A stretch of DNA of 64,000 bases from Sialis fuliginosa (taxonomy: Eukaryota; Arthropoda; Insecta; Megaloptera; Sialidae): contig OY540809.1 of assembly GCA_961205875.1 (NCBI GenBank), positions 18,860,267 through 18,924,266 on the forward strand, read 5' to 3'. Of the stretch, positions 32,263 through 45,300 are shown in pieces. Below the pieces are notes generated by a model. The model did no database searches, was not told the origin of the DNA, and saw only the letters and a program-made list of their open reading frames with translations. The position numbers and the translations under genes are program-made. Numbering within the stretch: the first letter of the stretch is position 1; each line of letters opens with the position of its first letter.

Positions 32263-32616
32263 GAAATATATTACGTGCATCCAATTTGGTCGTATAGTTT
32301 AGAAAATATCTTAAAATAAATTTATAAATGTAACATTTTAAATGTATGGTGTCGTGCCGCATCGAAGCGATGTACAACAGACTGGATTCGCTTACGCTCG
32401 GTAGATATTCGGATTCCCTCGGCTGATCGTTTGAGTTTATTTTGTTCTCAATAATTAACATTTAAATTTAAACAGAACACAAATTATTTGTACTTTTTTC
32501 TTTTTGTTAGGTAATTTAGGTATTGATAAGTTATTACTATAATAATAACTAATCGTGTTGGTACTTAATTAATTAAACTATATTTTTCAAAAATCCTAAA
32601 CAATAATTCTGTAGTC

Positions 32617-32650
32617 TACGCGAGCGAAGCCGCGTGGGCACTGCTAGTTG
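32617..32650 (+). mobile_element. Helitron-like 3' end
   Basis: The hairpin ACGCGAGCGAAGCCGCGT is followed 8 bases later by CTAGT. A GC hairpin about 10 bases before a CTAG|T end is the 3' signature of Helitrons, and this particular hairpin is common in insect Helitrons. The start of the element was not located. Confidence 0.6.
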
Positions 32651-32699
32651 TTTATAAAACGATAATTTATTAATAAATGTTTTATTTATAATAAATTAA

Positions 32700-33970
32700 T
32701 AAACATTGGATTGTCCGTGTTTAGTTTTTTTTCTTCTAATTTTAAATGTTTAATGGATTACGTTTGAAGTTAGGGTGATTTATACATGTAATATTACTGA
32801 AAAAGTAATAATATTATCACTGCCAACTAACAATTATATTGAATTATTTTATAAAAAATTAATTCTTCCCAAGGGTCGCTTGCACTAATGGCATTTAAAC
32901 TTCTTCAAATTGACACTGCATCAATTAGAAAGTATTTTATGTTAGTAAACCTGGTTATACTTTTATCAGCTTCATGTATAGAATTTGTTGTAGATACATT
33001 GGTTGATTTAAAAATACCATCGCATTTTGTTTCTTTTGGATCTTCCGTTTCTTCTTGATTATTACTAATTTGAGGGGAAAAAACTAGAAGGTGGAATTTT
33101 AGAAAAAATGAACACCTTGATAAAGTCAATAAAGTTATAAAACGTACTAAATTTTTCCAAGATTATGAACAAATGTTACAAGATTTTGAAGCTGGTTTTA
33201 AGAAAGTAAACTTTCGGGAGTTGTCAAGAACATTAAAGCAATCGCTTTTTGTTAATAAACTGCAAACAAGCCATATTATCAGTAGAGCAAAATAAAGGAC
33301 CTCTCAAGAAAGTAATGAATTTTGCCTAATTATGGAAATTATGGTTCAAAGTGTGTTGATTAAAAGTTGTAAAGACTATAACTATAATCTTATAAATTTT
33401 TTTTATTCACTACAGTTCTGATGACAAAATCAAAAAGATGTTTTCGTAAACAACGACACAATAATATTAACAAGGATGTGTGCGAGAGAGAAAGCTATTC
33501 CCGTCTCATTTCATTAGATCGATATTCTAATGGAAGGGGTACCCCGTATGTTCTATTTTTCAGAACTTTTGGTCCTGTAACTTAAAACTTACATATAATA
33601 TAATATAATTACATATAATATAATGAAAGCCATTTAAATTATGAAATTTACGAAATATTTAGAATGTATACATGATATTGGAAAATGACCATTTTTTGTT
33701 CATTTTTGGACGAATAGCCAAATACATTCGTGGAATAAAGTTATTTAGTTTATGATGGTAGTGTCTGTTGTATAGATTTGACAGAGGGGTTAAATAAAAA
33801 AAATACAATACAAATACGACAGTTTTAGAATATCAACATTCTTATATTATTTGATTGTTGTAAATTGCCCTGGAGGGCAGTTCCCTGTGGCACAGATTAG
33901 AGCCGTGCCGTGTTATGATGCAGTGAGGAGACATAAGCAGCGAAAACAAAATACAATTTGAACCATTTAA
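32700..33970. other. No gene recognised
   Basis: This is AT-rich sequence. Short coding-like runs (for example QDYEQMLQDFEAGFKK near 33160-33205 on the plus strand) cannot be extended to a gene. It probably consists of transposon flanks. Confidence 0.35.
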
Positions 33971-34599
33971 TAACACTAGTCGACAGAGGTTTTGCACATG
34001 AAATCGGACCTATATATTATGATAGAGGAGAGTTCAGAGATTTCAGAACCGCTTTCGGATACTCTCCATCACGTCAGGTGATTTTTGAAAAAAAGTCATT
34101 TTGACTATTCAAGTGCTCATACCTTTCCTTACAGAAACCGTTCCTGAATTGATATTTTTGTTTTCCAAACTGCGTTGAAAAGAAGAAGGATATAGCTTTC
34201 CAACGCGCCATATAGCAGTCAAATCGATCCATTCGTTCTCGTCCTATGCTTACAACTATGTGCAATTTTATCGAAAAAAATGTGTTTTTTTCACATTTCA
34301 ACCATTCATTTGTTTTATGAAAAAATATTTATCACATAAAAATGTCCATTTTTATTCATGGATCTCATAGAGGAGTCTTCCTAGAGTATTCCTGTTTAAT
34401 AAATAGAACCAAAGATATGGCAATTAACGTGAGGCAACCGATTTTTGGGTTTTTTCATTTCAATGCATTGTATTAAGTATTATCAAAAAATTTGTTATAA
34501 TTACATGTGTAATGTTGTTTTGTGAATATTAATATATCATATTCCAATTGTTTTTCCATTTCAAGCCTTGATAGTCTGGTGTTGCTGTTAAGTAACGAT

Positions 34600-34884
34600 T
34601 TAAAAGTGTTTTTTCGGCCCTTTTCTTTTGTGTAATGCATGAGTGTCTCGGAGCAGTAACCAACAAAACTCTTCAAACATTTTGGATACATACAGCCCAT
34701 TGAAGCGGTCTTCCATGTCGCTTACATCTTGGTGGAAACGTTCACCGTGCTCGTCTGAAAAATCACCCAAATTATCTGGGAAAAAATCAATGTGCGATTT
34801 GAGAAAATGCATTTTAAGCATCAAGTTGGATCCAATTGTGTGGAAATTTTTCAACATTGTTTCCACTAGTTGTTTGTAGTTTGG
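34600..34884 (-). pseudogene. Inverted copy of the SDEHGERFHQD gene 3' end
   Basis: The minus strand encodes the same C-terminal residues as 35391-35667 (NYKQLVETMLKNFHTIGSN to KRKGPKKHF and a stop), with identical protein sequence over the arm. Upstream of the arm boundary the frame continues into unrelated sequence. The plus-strand copy is therefore the original and this one is its inverted partial duplicate within the foldback element. Confidence 0.85.
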
Positions 34885-34989
34885 GCGTCTGTCATTTACA
34901 TTATATGAAAAATACAATTTGCAAATAGTCGCAACTTTGAAGATAATAGCCGTATTAATGGGCTTACAGAGCGGTTTTACCAAGCATAA

Positions 34990-35667
34990 CTGATTTTTAT
35001 GCCTCTACGACAGTAAAGCACATAACGAGCATTGGACGAGAGAAACATGGCCCTATAGAAGTATACGTAAGGTGTTTTCAGTGTCAAATCCAGACTACTT
35101 GTTCCCAAAGATAAAATAATTTTACCACCATTACACATTAAATTGGGCTGATGACCCAATTCGTCAAAGCAGTTGGCAACACAAACACCGCTGCCATCGA
35201 CTTCTTGGACGGCATGTTTCCTCGCTTCAATAGATTCAAAGTAGAAGAGGGAATTTTCGTTGGTCCCCAAATAAGAACAGCTTTACATTCAGAAGAATTT
35301 CTTTCTTTTAACTGCCAAACAACAAATCGCATGGGCTTCTTTCGAGGCTGTTATTCACGGTTTTTTGGGTAATGTTAGAAGCCCAAACTACAAACAACTA
35401 GTGGAAACAATGTTGAAAAATTTCCACACAATTGGATCCAACTTGATGCTTAAAATGCATTTTCTCAAATCGCACATTGATTTTTTCCCAGATAATTTGG
35501 GTGATTTTTCAGACGAGCACGGTGAACGTTTCCACCAAGATGTAAGCGACATGGAAGACCGCTTCAATGGGCTGTATGTATCCAAAATGTTTGAAGAGTT
35601 TTGTTGGTTACTGCTCCGAGACACTCATGCATTACACAAAAGAAAAGGGCCGAAAAAACACTTTTAA
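34990..35667 (+). pseudogene. Fragment of an arthropod repeat-gene family (SDEHGERFHQD motif)
   Basis: Plus-strand blocks, in two or three frames, are FLCLYDSKAHNEHWTRETWP, then LPPLHIKLG, then LMTQFVKAVG with EEGIFVGPQIR, then WASFEAVIHGFLGNV and NYKQLVETMLKNFHTIGSN. The fragment ends DFFPDNLGDFSDEHGERFHQ, then CWLLLRD and a stop at 35667. I recall this order of blocks in uncharacterised multicopy proteins of insects and cnidarians; no function is known to me. Frame changes near 35105, 35150 and 35330 mark it as a pseudogene. The N-terminal part is missing. Confidence 0.6.
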
Positions 35668-36320
35668 ATCGTTACTTAACAGCGACACCAGACTATCAAG
35701 GCTTGAAATGGAAAAACAATTGGAATATGATATATTAATATTCACAAAACAACATTACACATGTAATTATAACAAATTTTTTGATAATACTTAATACAAT
35801 GCATTGAAATGAAAAAACCCAAAAATCGGTTGCCTCACGTTAATTGCCATATCTTTGGTTCTATTTATCGCACAAGGGGATATTTAAACAGGAATACTCT
35901 AGGAAGACTCCTCTACGAGATCCATGAATAAAAATGGACATTTTTATGTGATAAATATTTTTTCATAAAACAAATGAATGGTTGAAATGTGAAAAAAACA
36001 CATTTTTTTCGATAAAATTGCACATAGTTGTAAGCATAGGACGAGAACGAATGGATTAATTTGACTGCTATATGGCGCGTTGGGAAGCTATATCCTTCTT
36101 CTTTTCAACGCAGTTTGGAAAACAAAAATATCAATTCAGGAACGGTTTCTGTAAGGAAAGGTATGAGCACTTGAATAGTCAAAATGACTTTTTTTCAAAA
36201 ATCACCTGACGTGATGGAGAGTATCCGAAAGCGGTTCTGAAATCTCTGAACTCTCCTCTATCATAATATATAGGTCCGATTTCATGTGCAAAAAACTTTT
36301 TGGAATTTGTCGACTAGTGT

Positions 36321-36730
36321 AATTAATCTTAACGCAACGCTTTTCTATATCGGTCTATGTTGTTCCAGTTTTTATATGACATTTTAAAACTCAATCGAAA
36401 ATGTATCAGATATATGTTAAATACAAATGATCTTCAAGAAGAATTATGTGATGCATCCCAAATGCTACTATATTTTATGAAACCTTTGGATGTTTTAAAT
36501 TATTTGTGCCAAAATAACTTACAAGGAGACCTCATTCTGCGTCACAAACTTTGAGCATTGTTATATGTTGTGGCATATAAGGGGGCCCTAGTACATTCTT
36601 TTTATGCATTCAAAACCGGCGAACATCATTGCACGTATTTATCAACTTTGTGGTATAAATTGGTTCGTTAATATTCGTTTTTTTACAGAATTAATGTTGT
36701 CAATACAATAACGCACCGATGTTTTGGTTC
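36321..36730. other. Unassigned stretch with one short open frame
   Basis: A 65-codon plus-strand frame at 36357-36554 (MLFQFLYDILKLNRKC...) resembles no family I recognise. The rest is AT-rich. Confidence 0.25.
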
Positions 36731-38600
36731 GGCTACTACCACCGGGTTGCAAAAGACCTAAGTGGTATCCCTGCAGCAATGCAACCCCATCAGTGACTGT
36801 ACAAACAAACAAAAACAAAAGAAGTGGAAAATCATGGTGTAGTGGCCAAAAAGGAGAAGAATATGTAACATTGTTACCAATGGAGTCCTTTGTTTTGGGT
36901 GGGACATTACCACCAGGTTGCAGAAGAAGCAAGCGGTATCCCTACTAGAGGCAGCAATGCAACTTCACCGGTGACTGGACCAACAACAATCGGTACAAAA
37001 AAACACTTTAAAAACAAAAGGTAAAAAATCATGGCGTAGTAGCCAAATAGGCAAGAATGTATATCATTTCTACCAATTAAAAAAAAGAATACTGGAGTGG
37101 TTTTTCCACGTAGCCATAAAGAAGAAAAGGAGCAGTAGTGAAAAAATAAGGCAGATCTCATGGCGGTGGATACGCAGGTGGAAATAACAATTACAACATT
37201 ATTTATATGTAATTATTAGAAAGGATAAAACAGATGGGTTGAATGATATTGTATAAAAGAAAGATCAGGGAGAATAAACACAAATTAACAAGGTCATGGT
37301 TCAGTGAGAATATTGTGAAAATATTATGTACGACGTATATGTATGTAGCGTATGAATTTAACAAATAACTTTATAATGAATAAATTGAGAATAAATGACA
37401 AAACTGTTATAATACTTTCATACCATCTATTTTACAATGTACAGCAAAAAACACCAGTGAGGTAATGATGATGTAATTGATTTGAAAACAATCGAAAACA
37501 TTACAGAAATTATTCATAACATAGAATATACCTATACTTCATTGATACGTTATACCGGGTGTTTCAGACCACCCGTCCACTATGTTTTACGCCCAAACTA
37601 TTGAAGATAGAGTTTTATGATAAAAAATTTACTATATATATCGATCCAAAAGAATTTCAGGAAAAAGTTTTCAACCCCCTAAAACTCCTCCTTGGAGGGA
37701 TACATTTTGAAAGTAGAAATAACGAACTTTCTAATGATGTATGATTATTTGAGATTTGGATAATTTAAAGTGTCGTACGCGACATGTCAAAACTTCAATT
37801 GGGGATAATTCAAAATTTTTAAATGGAATGGTATATCAATTAGTACTTTATCTTAAAATATATATTTAAATTAACAACTTTTGTTAAGAAAATTATAAAT
37901 TTTATTTAAAAATAAAATTATAATTTTAAATTAAAAATTTTTTTAACAAAAGTTGTTAATTTAAACATATTTTTTAAGATAAAGTACTAATTGATATACC
38001 ATTCCATTTAAAAATTTTGAATTATCCCCAATTGAAGTTTTGAATTTTTGACATGTCGCGTATGGCACTTTAAATTATCCAAATCTCAAATAATCATACA
38101 TCATTAGACAGTTCGTTATTTTTATACTTTCAAAACAAATTTTAAAAATAAAATTTCATTAATCTTTAGCGAAACTAGAGCAATTTTAGTAAAACCCTAA
38201 AATTTAAAATCAAGTTGCCATATTTTCTAAGCAATTGAATGTATGAAAGATTTTTTTTTACAAAAGTTAAGAAACTTTTTATGATCTACAAAATGATCTA
38301 CTTTTGGATATACCGTTCCATTTGATTTTGCTGAGAAACGGGCATGTACCCCTCGAACTACCCCCCAAGGAGGAGTTTTAGGGGGTTGAAAACTTTTTCC
38401 TGAAATTCTTTTGGATCGATATATATAGTAAATTTTTTATCATAAAACTCTATCTTCAATAGTTTGGGCGTAAAACATAGTGGACGGGTGGTATGGAACA
38501 GCCGGTATGTATGTATGTATAATGACTGTAGTGGCTATACTTATGTTATAGGAAGGAATGGAGATTTCCATTTTAGACACCATGGTATTACTGTATTTCG
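36731..38600 (+). repeat. ACCACCAGGTTGC repeat, partial copy plus copy 2
   Basis: 36731-36907 is a diverged first unit (ACCACCGGGTTGCAAAAG) and 36908 onward is a second full unit, so the repeat is in tandem here. The second unit is interrupted at 37555-38505 by a foldback element and resumes to about 38600 with GGAAGGAATGGAGATTTCCA. It is in direct orientation to copy 1 at 30987. Confidence 0.75.
37555..38505. mobile_element. 951-bp foldback element, CCGGGTGTTTC ends
   Basis: The ends are CCGGGTGTTTCAGACCACCC and an imperfect complement (GGGTGGTATGGAACAGCCGG), flanked by TA on both sides. The arms of about 450 bases pair around an AT-rich centre near 37900. The same repeat without the insertion at 31620-31640 shows a simple join at the TA. 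A half copy lies at 17590-18311. It is non-coding. Confidence 0.85.
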
Positions 38601-39722
38601 AATCTAGAAGTATTTTTAATTGTTTGAATTATTTGAAACAATTAAAATTTAACTTATGTAATTGTTACCATTTATTACTTATGTGACTCATACATATGTA
38701 TAGTTGTTTAATATACAGGTGTCAAATATGTTCTGGGACGGTCGAATATTTCGAATGGTACATTTACATACAGCATCGAAAAACAAAAAAAATACGCGTT
38801 CAATATTTTTGAAGAAGCTATTCAACTACACTAAACTCGACCCCCCACCCACAGGGGATGGTGGCAATTTTGTTATCTGAAATGGAAACCTCCATTTTTT
38901 TTATTGCAGATTCGGATTTTATGTCAAAAAATACGTAACTTTTGTCTGAATTTTTTTTTTGTATTCGGGGTTGATGGCGCTATAATTGCTGTCCGAAAAG
39001 ATAAACTTTGTAAGAGAAATTCCCGAGTAAAAAAACAGACGGCCGTGCTATGTTCGTGGTGCTGCAGTGCAATTAATATTATTTAAATTATAATTGTAGC
39101 CATTGTAAATATATGTATTTTGTATTTTAAATTTTCATATCAAATGTGGCATTTACTTTTCCCAATATGAAATTGATTACTTTCAAATTGAAATTGATTA
39201 TTCTTAATTTGAAATTGAAAAGGTACAGATTTCTTAAATTATACTTTTACTGATTTTGATTACGACTTGCTACAAAAAACCAACTCTTAATGAAAACTTA
39301 AAAATATATTAGAACAAGAATCGAAAAATGGGCCCCATTTCTATGTTATGGACACAACGTTTTTTTTCGATAACAATAGTAAAAAATTATATAGAAGTTA
39401 AAAGAACGAGTGACTAAAAGAAACATTTACACATTATTTTATCACGATCCTTTATTTTCATGCTACTGGACATTTTCACTATGCAAAGACATTTATTTAC
39501 AATATATTGGGATACGTAAAATGGGAGGAGCCCGTTAATAACGTCAAAAAGGAAAACCCACAAAGATTTGGGATACATTTCTTCCCTGCAAAGCTAACTG
39601 GAGTTCTTGAATCTTTATGTAAGTAGATCATCTCAGAGCAGGGCAAAGCAATATAATAAATTCATAAAACATTAACAGTTTTTCAAAGTGAATCACAAGA
39701 CATATCACATAATCCTTGTAAT
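38601..39722. other. No gene recognised
   Basis: This is repetitive-looking non-coding sequence. A GC-richer block at 38840-38870 (ACCCCCCACCCACAGGGG) and the block at 39515-39600 have no recognisable domain in any frame. Confidence 0.4.
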
Positions 39723-40000
39723 CAGTGGCGTAGATAGCTTTTTGCGATGGGGAACGATATGACCAGGCCCCGGGGCAAGTGGTGGCTGTAAAAAATGGGA
39801 AATAAAAAAAATATTAATGTAATTTTAAACTGAATGACCTTTTTTTTTTACTCTTAACTTACCTAATTTTTTCTATTTACTTCTACTACTTTGTTCATAC
39901 TTGGGAAATTTAAAAACATGTCTTTGAATTTTCTCATGAAGTAAACTCATGGGGGGTGATTGATCATCTTAACCCCCCCCCCCCCCTATCTACGCCACTG
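39723..40000. mobile_element. 278-bp hAT-type MITE with 8-bp duplication
   Basis: The ends are CAGTGGCGTAG and CTACGCCACTG. Both flanks carry CTTGTAAT (39715-39722 and 40001-40008). The left end matches the pieces at 17993 and 21470, so three members of this family lie in the window. It contains a run of C near 39973-39986 and no coding sequence. Confidence 0.9.
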
Positions 40001-40008
40001 CTTGTAAT

Positions 40009-41020
40009 CCGGACATTTTAAGACTACACCACCATGAACTTGCAGTTTATATTAGATATATTATTAGATTCGTGTACTGTATACGTTCTTAACTATTTAA
40101 CTAAAAACAGACGAGAATTGTTTAAACATCTATATGATGCAGTTTAGGAAGTGAAAAAAGAAACTTCGCCATAAAAAAAAGTTTGATTCCTTAACGCCAG
40201 TGAATTATTTTCACAAAAACTGCTCATTACATATTGTCAATGCCACTGTTTAAAGCTAGTTGGCAATGCATCTTTATGGAAGACCAACTTCCAGATGATT
40301 CCACCGACATTTACAATGATGAACTGAAAAATATGTCTAGCAGAATGTGTACAGATCCTATAATATTATATTCACCTAGTGAATATTAGTAGAGGGGTTA
40401 CTACGCGGTAATAGCCGTGATGAGGCCAACTCTGTCCAGATCGTATATATCAACTAGTAATACCAATATGTCTACGAACACTAATACGTCTACCTCTTTG
40501 AACATTACCTCCATGAATACCAACATTGCTTCCACAAACACTACTGTTGTAACGATCCCAGTGATGGGGATACCAGAATACGTGGGCGAGGGGCAAATAT
40601 TTGGCGGAGAGGGAATAGCCTTTATAATCGCCGTGGTGGTAAACGATCTGTCATTGTTCAGTATTATAATTAAGTATCTAAGTATATTTTTACTAATAAT
40701 AAGCAGTTATACTATATTCACGATTAGAATGGTTTTGCATATTCGGTAGTTAAAAATTTACTTTGGATGTTATATTAAAAAAAATTGGCCAAGATATATA
40801 CAGATTTACCTATGCCATAAGAGTTCCGAAGTACGTACTATAACTGTTTACGAGTCAGATACTTCAATGTAAACATTTTATTGGGTCTGATAACTTTCTT
40901 GATAACTTTCTTAAGCTTATTTATTTATCAAAAATATTGTTTTGAACAAAAATACTACTTTTTTTCATTTTCCCATTTTAAAATATTTAATATTTTAATA
41001 GTCAGAACGGAGAACCCATA
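40009..41020. other. Unassigned stretch upstream of hAT remnant
   Basis: There are short frames only. A 110-codon plus-strand frame at 40417-40749 is an Asn/Thr/Ser-rich degenerate repeat (NTNMSTNTNTSTSLN) and is not convincing as a gene. Parts may belong to the hAT remnant that follows. Confidence 0.35.
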
Positions 41021-41024
41021 ACTT

Positions 41025-41215
41025 TAGTGGAAAAAAACAAAAATGTTTATCCAAATCTCAGTGAATTGGTGCAATTAAAAAACTGTATGGTTGCAACCAG
41101 TGTACTCTGTGAAAGATTGTTATCAAAAGCTGGAACAATCATATTGGAACGTCGCACGAGACTTCGATAAAAAAATTAATGAACTCCTATTTTTAAAGTA
41201 TAATAATTAATATTA
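41025..41215 (+). pseudogene. hAT transposase C-terminal dimerisation fragment
   Basis: The plus strand reads YPNLSELVQLKNCMVATSVL then CERLLSKAGTIILERRTRLR. This follows the hAT dimerisation domain closely (YPxLSxLAxxxLxxPATSVxSERxFSxAGxIIxxRRxRL). Stops follow (R then *). It is about 60 codons and the remainder is gone. Confidence 0.85.
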
Positions 41216-42305
41216 TAAAGCATACAACTTCAGTAACAACTTTTATATATTGGAGACAATAACATGTATAGCAGGGGTTCATATAATATAATATGTTTTC
41301 CACGTAGTGGCAATAAAAAACTGAATTGCTTTTAGTAGAGTTTTGCACATTTTTTATTTAACGTTATTAGTCGCAAAGATTTTTATTTGTATTAACAAAA
41401 ATAATAAAATTGAATAGAGAGTAAAAGCCAGATAGCAAAACAAACAAATCAACAGTCCCAAGAAGTGAGAGAACAGACAGAACCCTTTAGAGTTGCTAAA
41501 GCTCTTTTGCAAGCAAATCGTCGAACTCAAGAAACACGAGAACAAGCAGAATCCCAAAGAGCTGCTAATGCACTGCAAATGCTATTTTACATTAATATTT
41601 CAAACCATTACATTAAGTTGCAGGTTTATTTGGTACATTATATTAATAATTGGTATACTAGCCGATTTTACCTTTGTTGACCTTTTAGACATTTTTTATA
41701 TTTCTAAATATTACCTACATTAAATATTAAATGAACGCCACAAGCTTTTTAGTCATATAAATTATGAAATACTTTGTGACAGCTGGAAAATACTGTGATA
41801 TATAATATTAATTTTTTAGAAATTATTTTTAGAAATAAACACATAAATGAAAAAATAAATATTGGCGCCAATGATTATGAGTAATAAATAAACTGAGCGG
41901 AAATAGTTATCAACAAAATGACTGGAAGCTATATATACATATCCTATTATCATGAATGTATGTACATTGTCTTTTAGTCATTTTATTAAAAAGTATTAGT
42001 AATCTGATTAATAACTATTCATTTTATTTAAAAAAATAGTGGAATTAGTAAGGGTAGCTATAATTTATAAGTGTATAAATATTATGGTCTTACTTATCTA
42101 TCATTAATATTGAATTACTATAAACCGTAAGTACGAATTGTTTCTTTTCGCAAAATTATATTCTAAAAAAAATAATGACATGGCAATATTTTATCTTCAC
42201 ATGGTAATAGCATTTTTATTGTATTTTTTCATATAGATTAAAAACTAAAAAGATATAACAACATAAACAGAGTGGAGAAAAAATAAGGAACATTTGTATT
42301 TAGCA
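41216..42305. other. AT-rich flank and likely promoter region of the STAND gene
   Basis: No gene was recognised. A 71-codon frame at 41465 (REQTEPFRVAKALLQANRRT) is Gln/Arg-rich and unassigned. The bases before 42306 would contain the 5' UTR of the ankyrin/NACHT gene. I see no clear core promoter element. Confidence 0.35.
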
Positions 42306-45300
42306 ATGGACTTGCAAAACTCAGCAGTACTGAACAAGGGGTTGACGCGAGATGATGCGGTCCTACCACATGTCATCACTGCAGCTTCTTCAGGTGAGTA
42401 ATAATGTTAACAGAACGTCCATATGCCACGTAACACTTTAAAAGGGCAGCTTTATTGTCTACATGGGAGATGAGAGGTCATATTCAAATGTTACGTAACA
42501 TTGTTGGACAATTCAACAATATTTATTATAATACTTACTTCGTGCTGAAATAATATTCGAAAATTGTAAATAAAATATTCAAACTCGTTTGTTGTTTAGA
42601 AAATATATTTAATTCCTGATGTATCTGCATTTTATAATTGAGGAGGTTCCAAAACTCGTTCGTTGCATTTTTAAAGATAATCGAGATGCAGTGGATTTTG
42701 AAAAAAATTTGGCATTCTTTCATATTGTAATGTCAGTTTTGAGCAAAACTCGATCAATAATATTATATTATATTATGATTGAGCGAGTTTTAATCAAAAC
42801 TTTCATTACAATATGAAATAATGACAATTTTTTTATCAAAATCTACTGCATCTAGATTATTTTTTTTAAATGGAACGAACGAGTTTTGGAACTTACCTAC
42901 TCAATTTCTTTCAAAATGGTCGAGTTTTTTTTCTGTGTAGGGTCCCAGAATTAGTTTAGGCTATATAATAATTAAATTAGAGCGTCTGCGTATTGAAATA
43001 GAAAAACCCTGTGTAAAAAGTTAATAATAATAATTTATTATAATAATATATACGTATTTAAACAAAACAAATACCTTATATACAATTGACAATTATACAA
43101 TTATTTGATGATTTTAAAGTAAGCTATGTAATCTAATAAGAACAAAACAAGAGCTTTTTATTAATTTTTATTAATTTGTAACAAATAATATCGGTATGGA
43201 GCAAGGTTATTATATGTATAGGTTACCCTACTTGGCTGTGCGGGGAAAGGCATGAGAGGGGAGAACGCGTCATTACGACGATCAAGTAATTAAAAATGGC
43301 CGCCATAATGCTGTCAAAATATAATAATATACCTACATAAGTAATATTTATTCGCGATATATATTTATTGTTATTACTATTAGCATTGAGTAAAGAATAA
43401 CAAGAGAAACAACGCAATGTATTTTGATGAAACGGGGACGATGTTCCAAGCTCTAGGTGGCAGCACTCAAGCCATCTTACAATCGGAACTTAAACTTACT
43501 TATTATCCAAGATACAAAATTATCCGTCCCGTGCCCCTCGCTTGACAGCACACAAAGCTTAAGCTCCGCCTTTACCCAAACCAGTTTAATATATATATTA
43601 CTAGTTTCTGTTCATGTTAATGTAAACATTGACGCGGCTTTAACTATTTCACACGTTGTGACTTGTGATTCGTACTATTATTTTATTTTTAACCTTCTGT
43701 CGGGCGCGACTGATCTATTTAATACATTTCTAACATGAATATGTATTTATATGTAATTGAAAAAGTTATGTTAGTAGTTGGAAAAATTATTGGTATAATA
43801 AATGTGTTATTAAAATTAAAATAATGAACAAACTCTTTTTTAGGGTTCCGAAGAAACCCTATTAATCTCACTTTGTCGCCCGTCTGTCCGCCATTTTCAG
43901 TCAAAGCAAAATATCTCGTTAACTATATAAGCTAGTAACTTGAAATTTTTACTGAACATGTCAAATAATGCCTTCTAGTAAAAGATGTACTTTGTTGAAA
44001 AAATAATTTTTCAGGGTTGACGCTAAGGAGAAGCTAGGTAAACAAAATATTTTTTTTATATCAAGGCATGTGACACGTTAAAATGTATAACCAAACCAGT
44101 GGAATTTGACGCTATTTCTTATTTTTTTTTAAATCAAAAATTGCGCCAGCAGGGAGCTTTAAAGCAAATAAAAATAAATAAAAAATTGTATATCAAGACG
44201 TGTGGGGTATCAAAATGTAGATTTCAATAAGTAAAATTTGACCCTATTTTTTTATATATTTTTTTTCTAACTCAAAAATAGCGCCAGCAGGAGGCTAAAA
44301 GCAGTTTTTAATTTTGTCCCCCCTCTACCTCGGTAACTACTGGTTCAAAAAATCTGCAAAAATTTGGTAAAGTGGCTTTAGTGAGACTACCAACGTTAAA
44401 TACTAAAGTCAATAATATCATTTTAAATTTTGGAATAATAGAGACGGGTGTCAGAATTTTTAAGTTTAATTTTCATATCTAGGCATGTGGGTTATCGAAA
44501 TATAGTAGATCTCAATTAGTAGAATATGACCATATTTTTTATTTTTTTTCTAACTCAAAAATGGCGCCTGTAGGAGGCTAAAAGTAAAATTTTATTTTGT
44601 CCCCCCCCCCCCTCTAACTTTGTAACTACTAGTTCAAAAAATCTGAAAAAAAATTGGTAATGAGGCTGTGGTGAGACTACCAAAGAAAAATACTAAAGTC
44701 AACAATATAATTTTAAATTTTGGAATAATAGGGAGGGACGTCATAGAATTTGTGGGGTGTCAAAATATAGATATCAATTAGTAGAATTTTTTTTTTTTAT
44801 ACTAATATTATAAATGCGAAAGTGTGTCTGTCTGTCTCTCTGTCTGTTTGTTACCTTTTCACGGCTAAACCGCTGAACCGATCTTGATGAAATTTGACAG
44901 TAAGATAGCTTGCATACTGGGAAAGGATAAAAGCTACTTCGATTCCCGAAAAACAACCCCTAAGGAATTGCAAGGAGGTGGAAAAGTTTGTATGGGAACA
45001 TTTTTTTGGTCATTAATATTTCACCCCCTGTCACATATGAAGAGTTGTAATTGGTTTCATTGTATCCGGCGGGAAAAATACTACGTGGGTAGGGGTTTTA
45101 GGGGGAAAATCAACCCCCTAACTTGCATAGGATTCGAGATATTTACGATTTTGTATAATGAATGAAAACCAAAAAAAATTTTTTTTTAAATATTTTACCT
45201 CCTATATATTCACATATAGAGGGTTGTAATTAGTTTTATTAGATTCGGTAGGAAAAATTCTACGGGAATAGAGGTTTAGAGGGAAAAACAGTCCCCTATC

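Larger units (their letters stand above)
33974..36320. mobile_element. 2.35 kb foldback element carrying a gene fragment
   Basis: The left arm (33974-34886) and right arm (35391-36320) are near-perfect inverted copies of about 920 bases. The ends are CACTAGTCGAC and GTCGACTAGTG. The spacer of about 500 bases (34887-35390) continues the coding fragment found in the right arm. A small indel separates the ends (the right side has extra AAAAAGTTTTT). No target duplication was identified. Confidence 0.88.

Noticed and set aside
34643..35624. Open frames antisense to the SDEHGERFHQD fragment in both hairpin arms
   Set aside because: They are identical to each other because the arms are inverted copies and are antisense to recognisable coding text.
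40417..40749. 110-codon Asn/Thr/Ser-rich frame
   Set aside because: It is a degenerate trinucleotide-like repeat with no start context or domain; most likely not a gene.
44774..45165. Small open frames within copy B
   Set aside because: They overlap microsatellite and repeat text shared with other dispersed repeats and differ in frame from copy A, so there is no sign of selection on protein.
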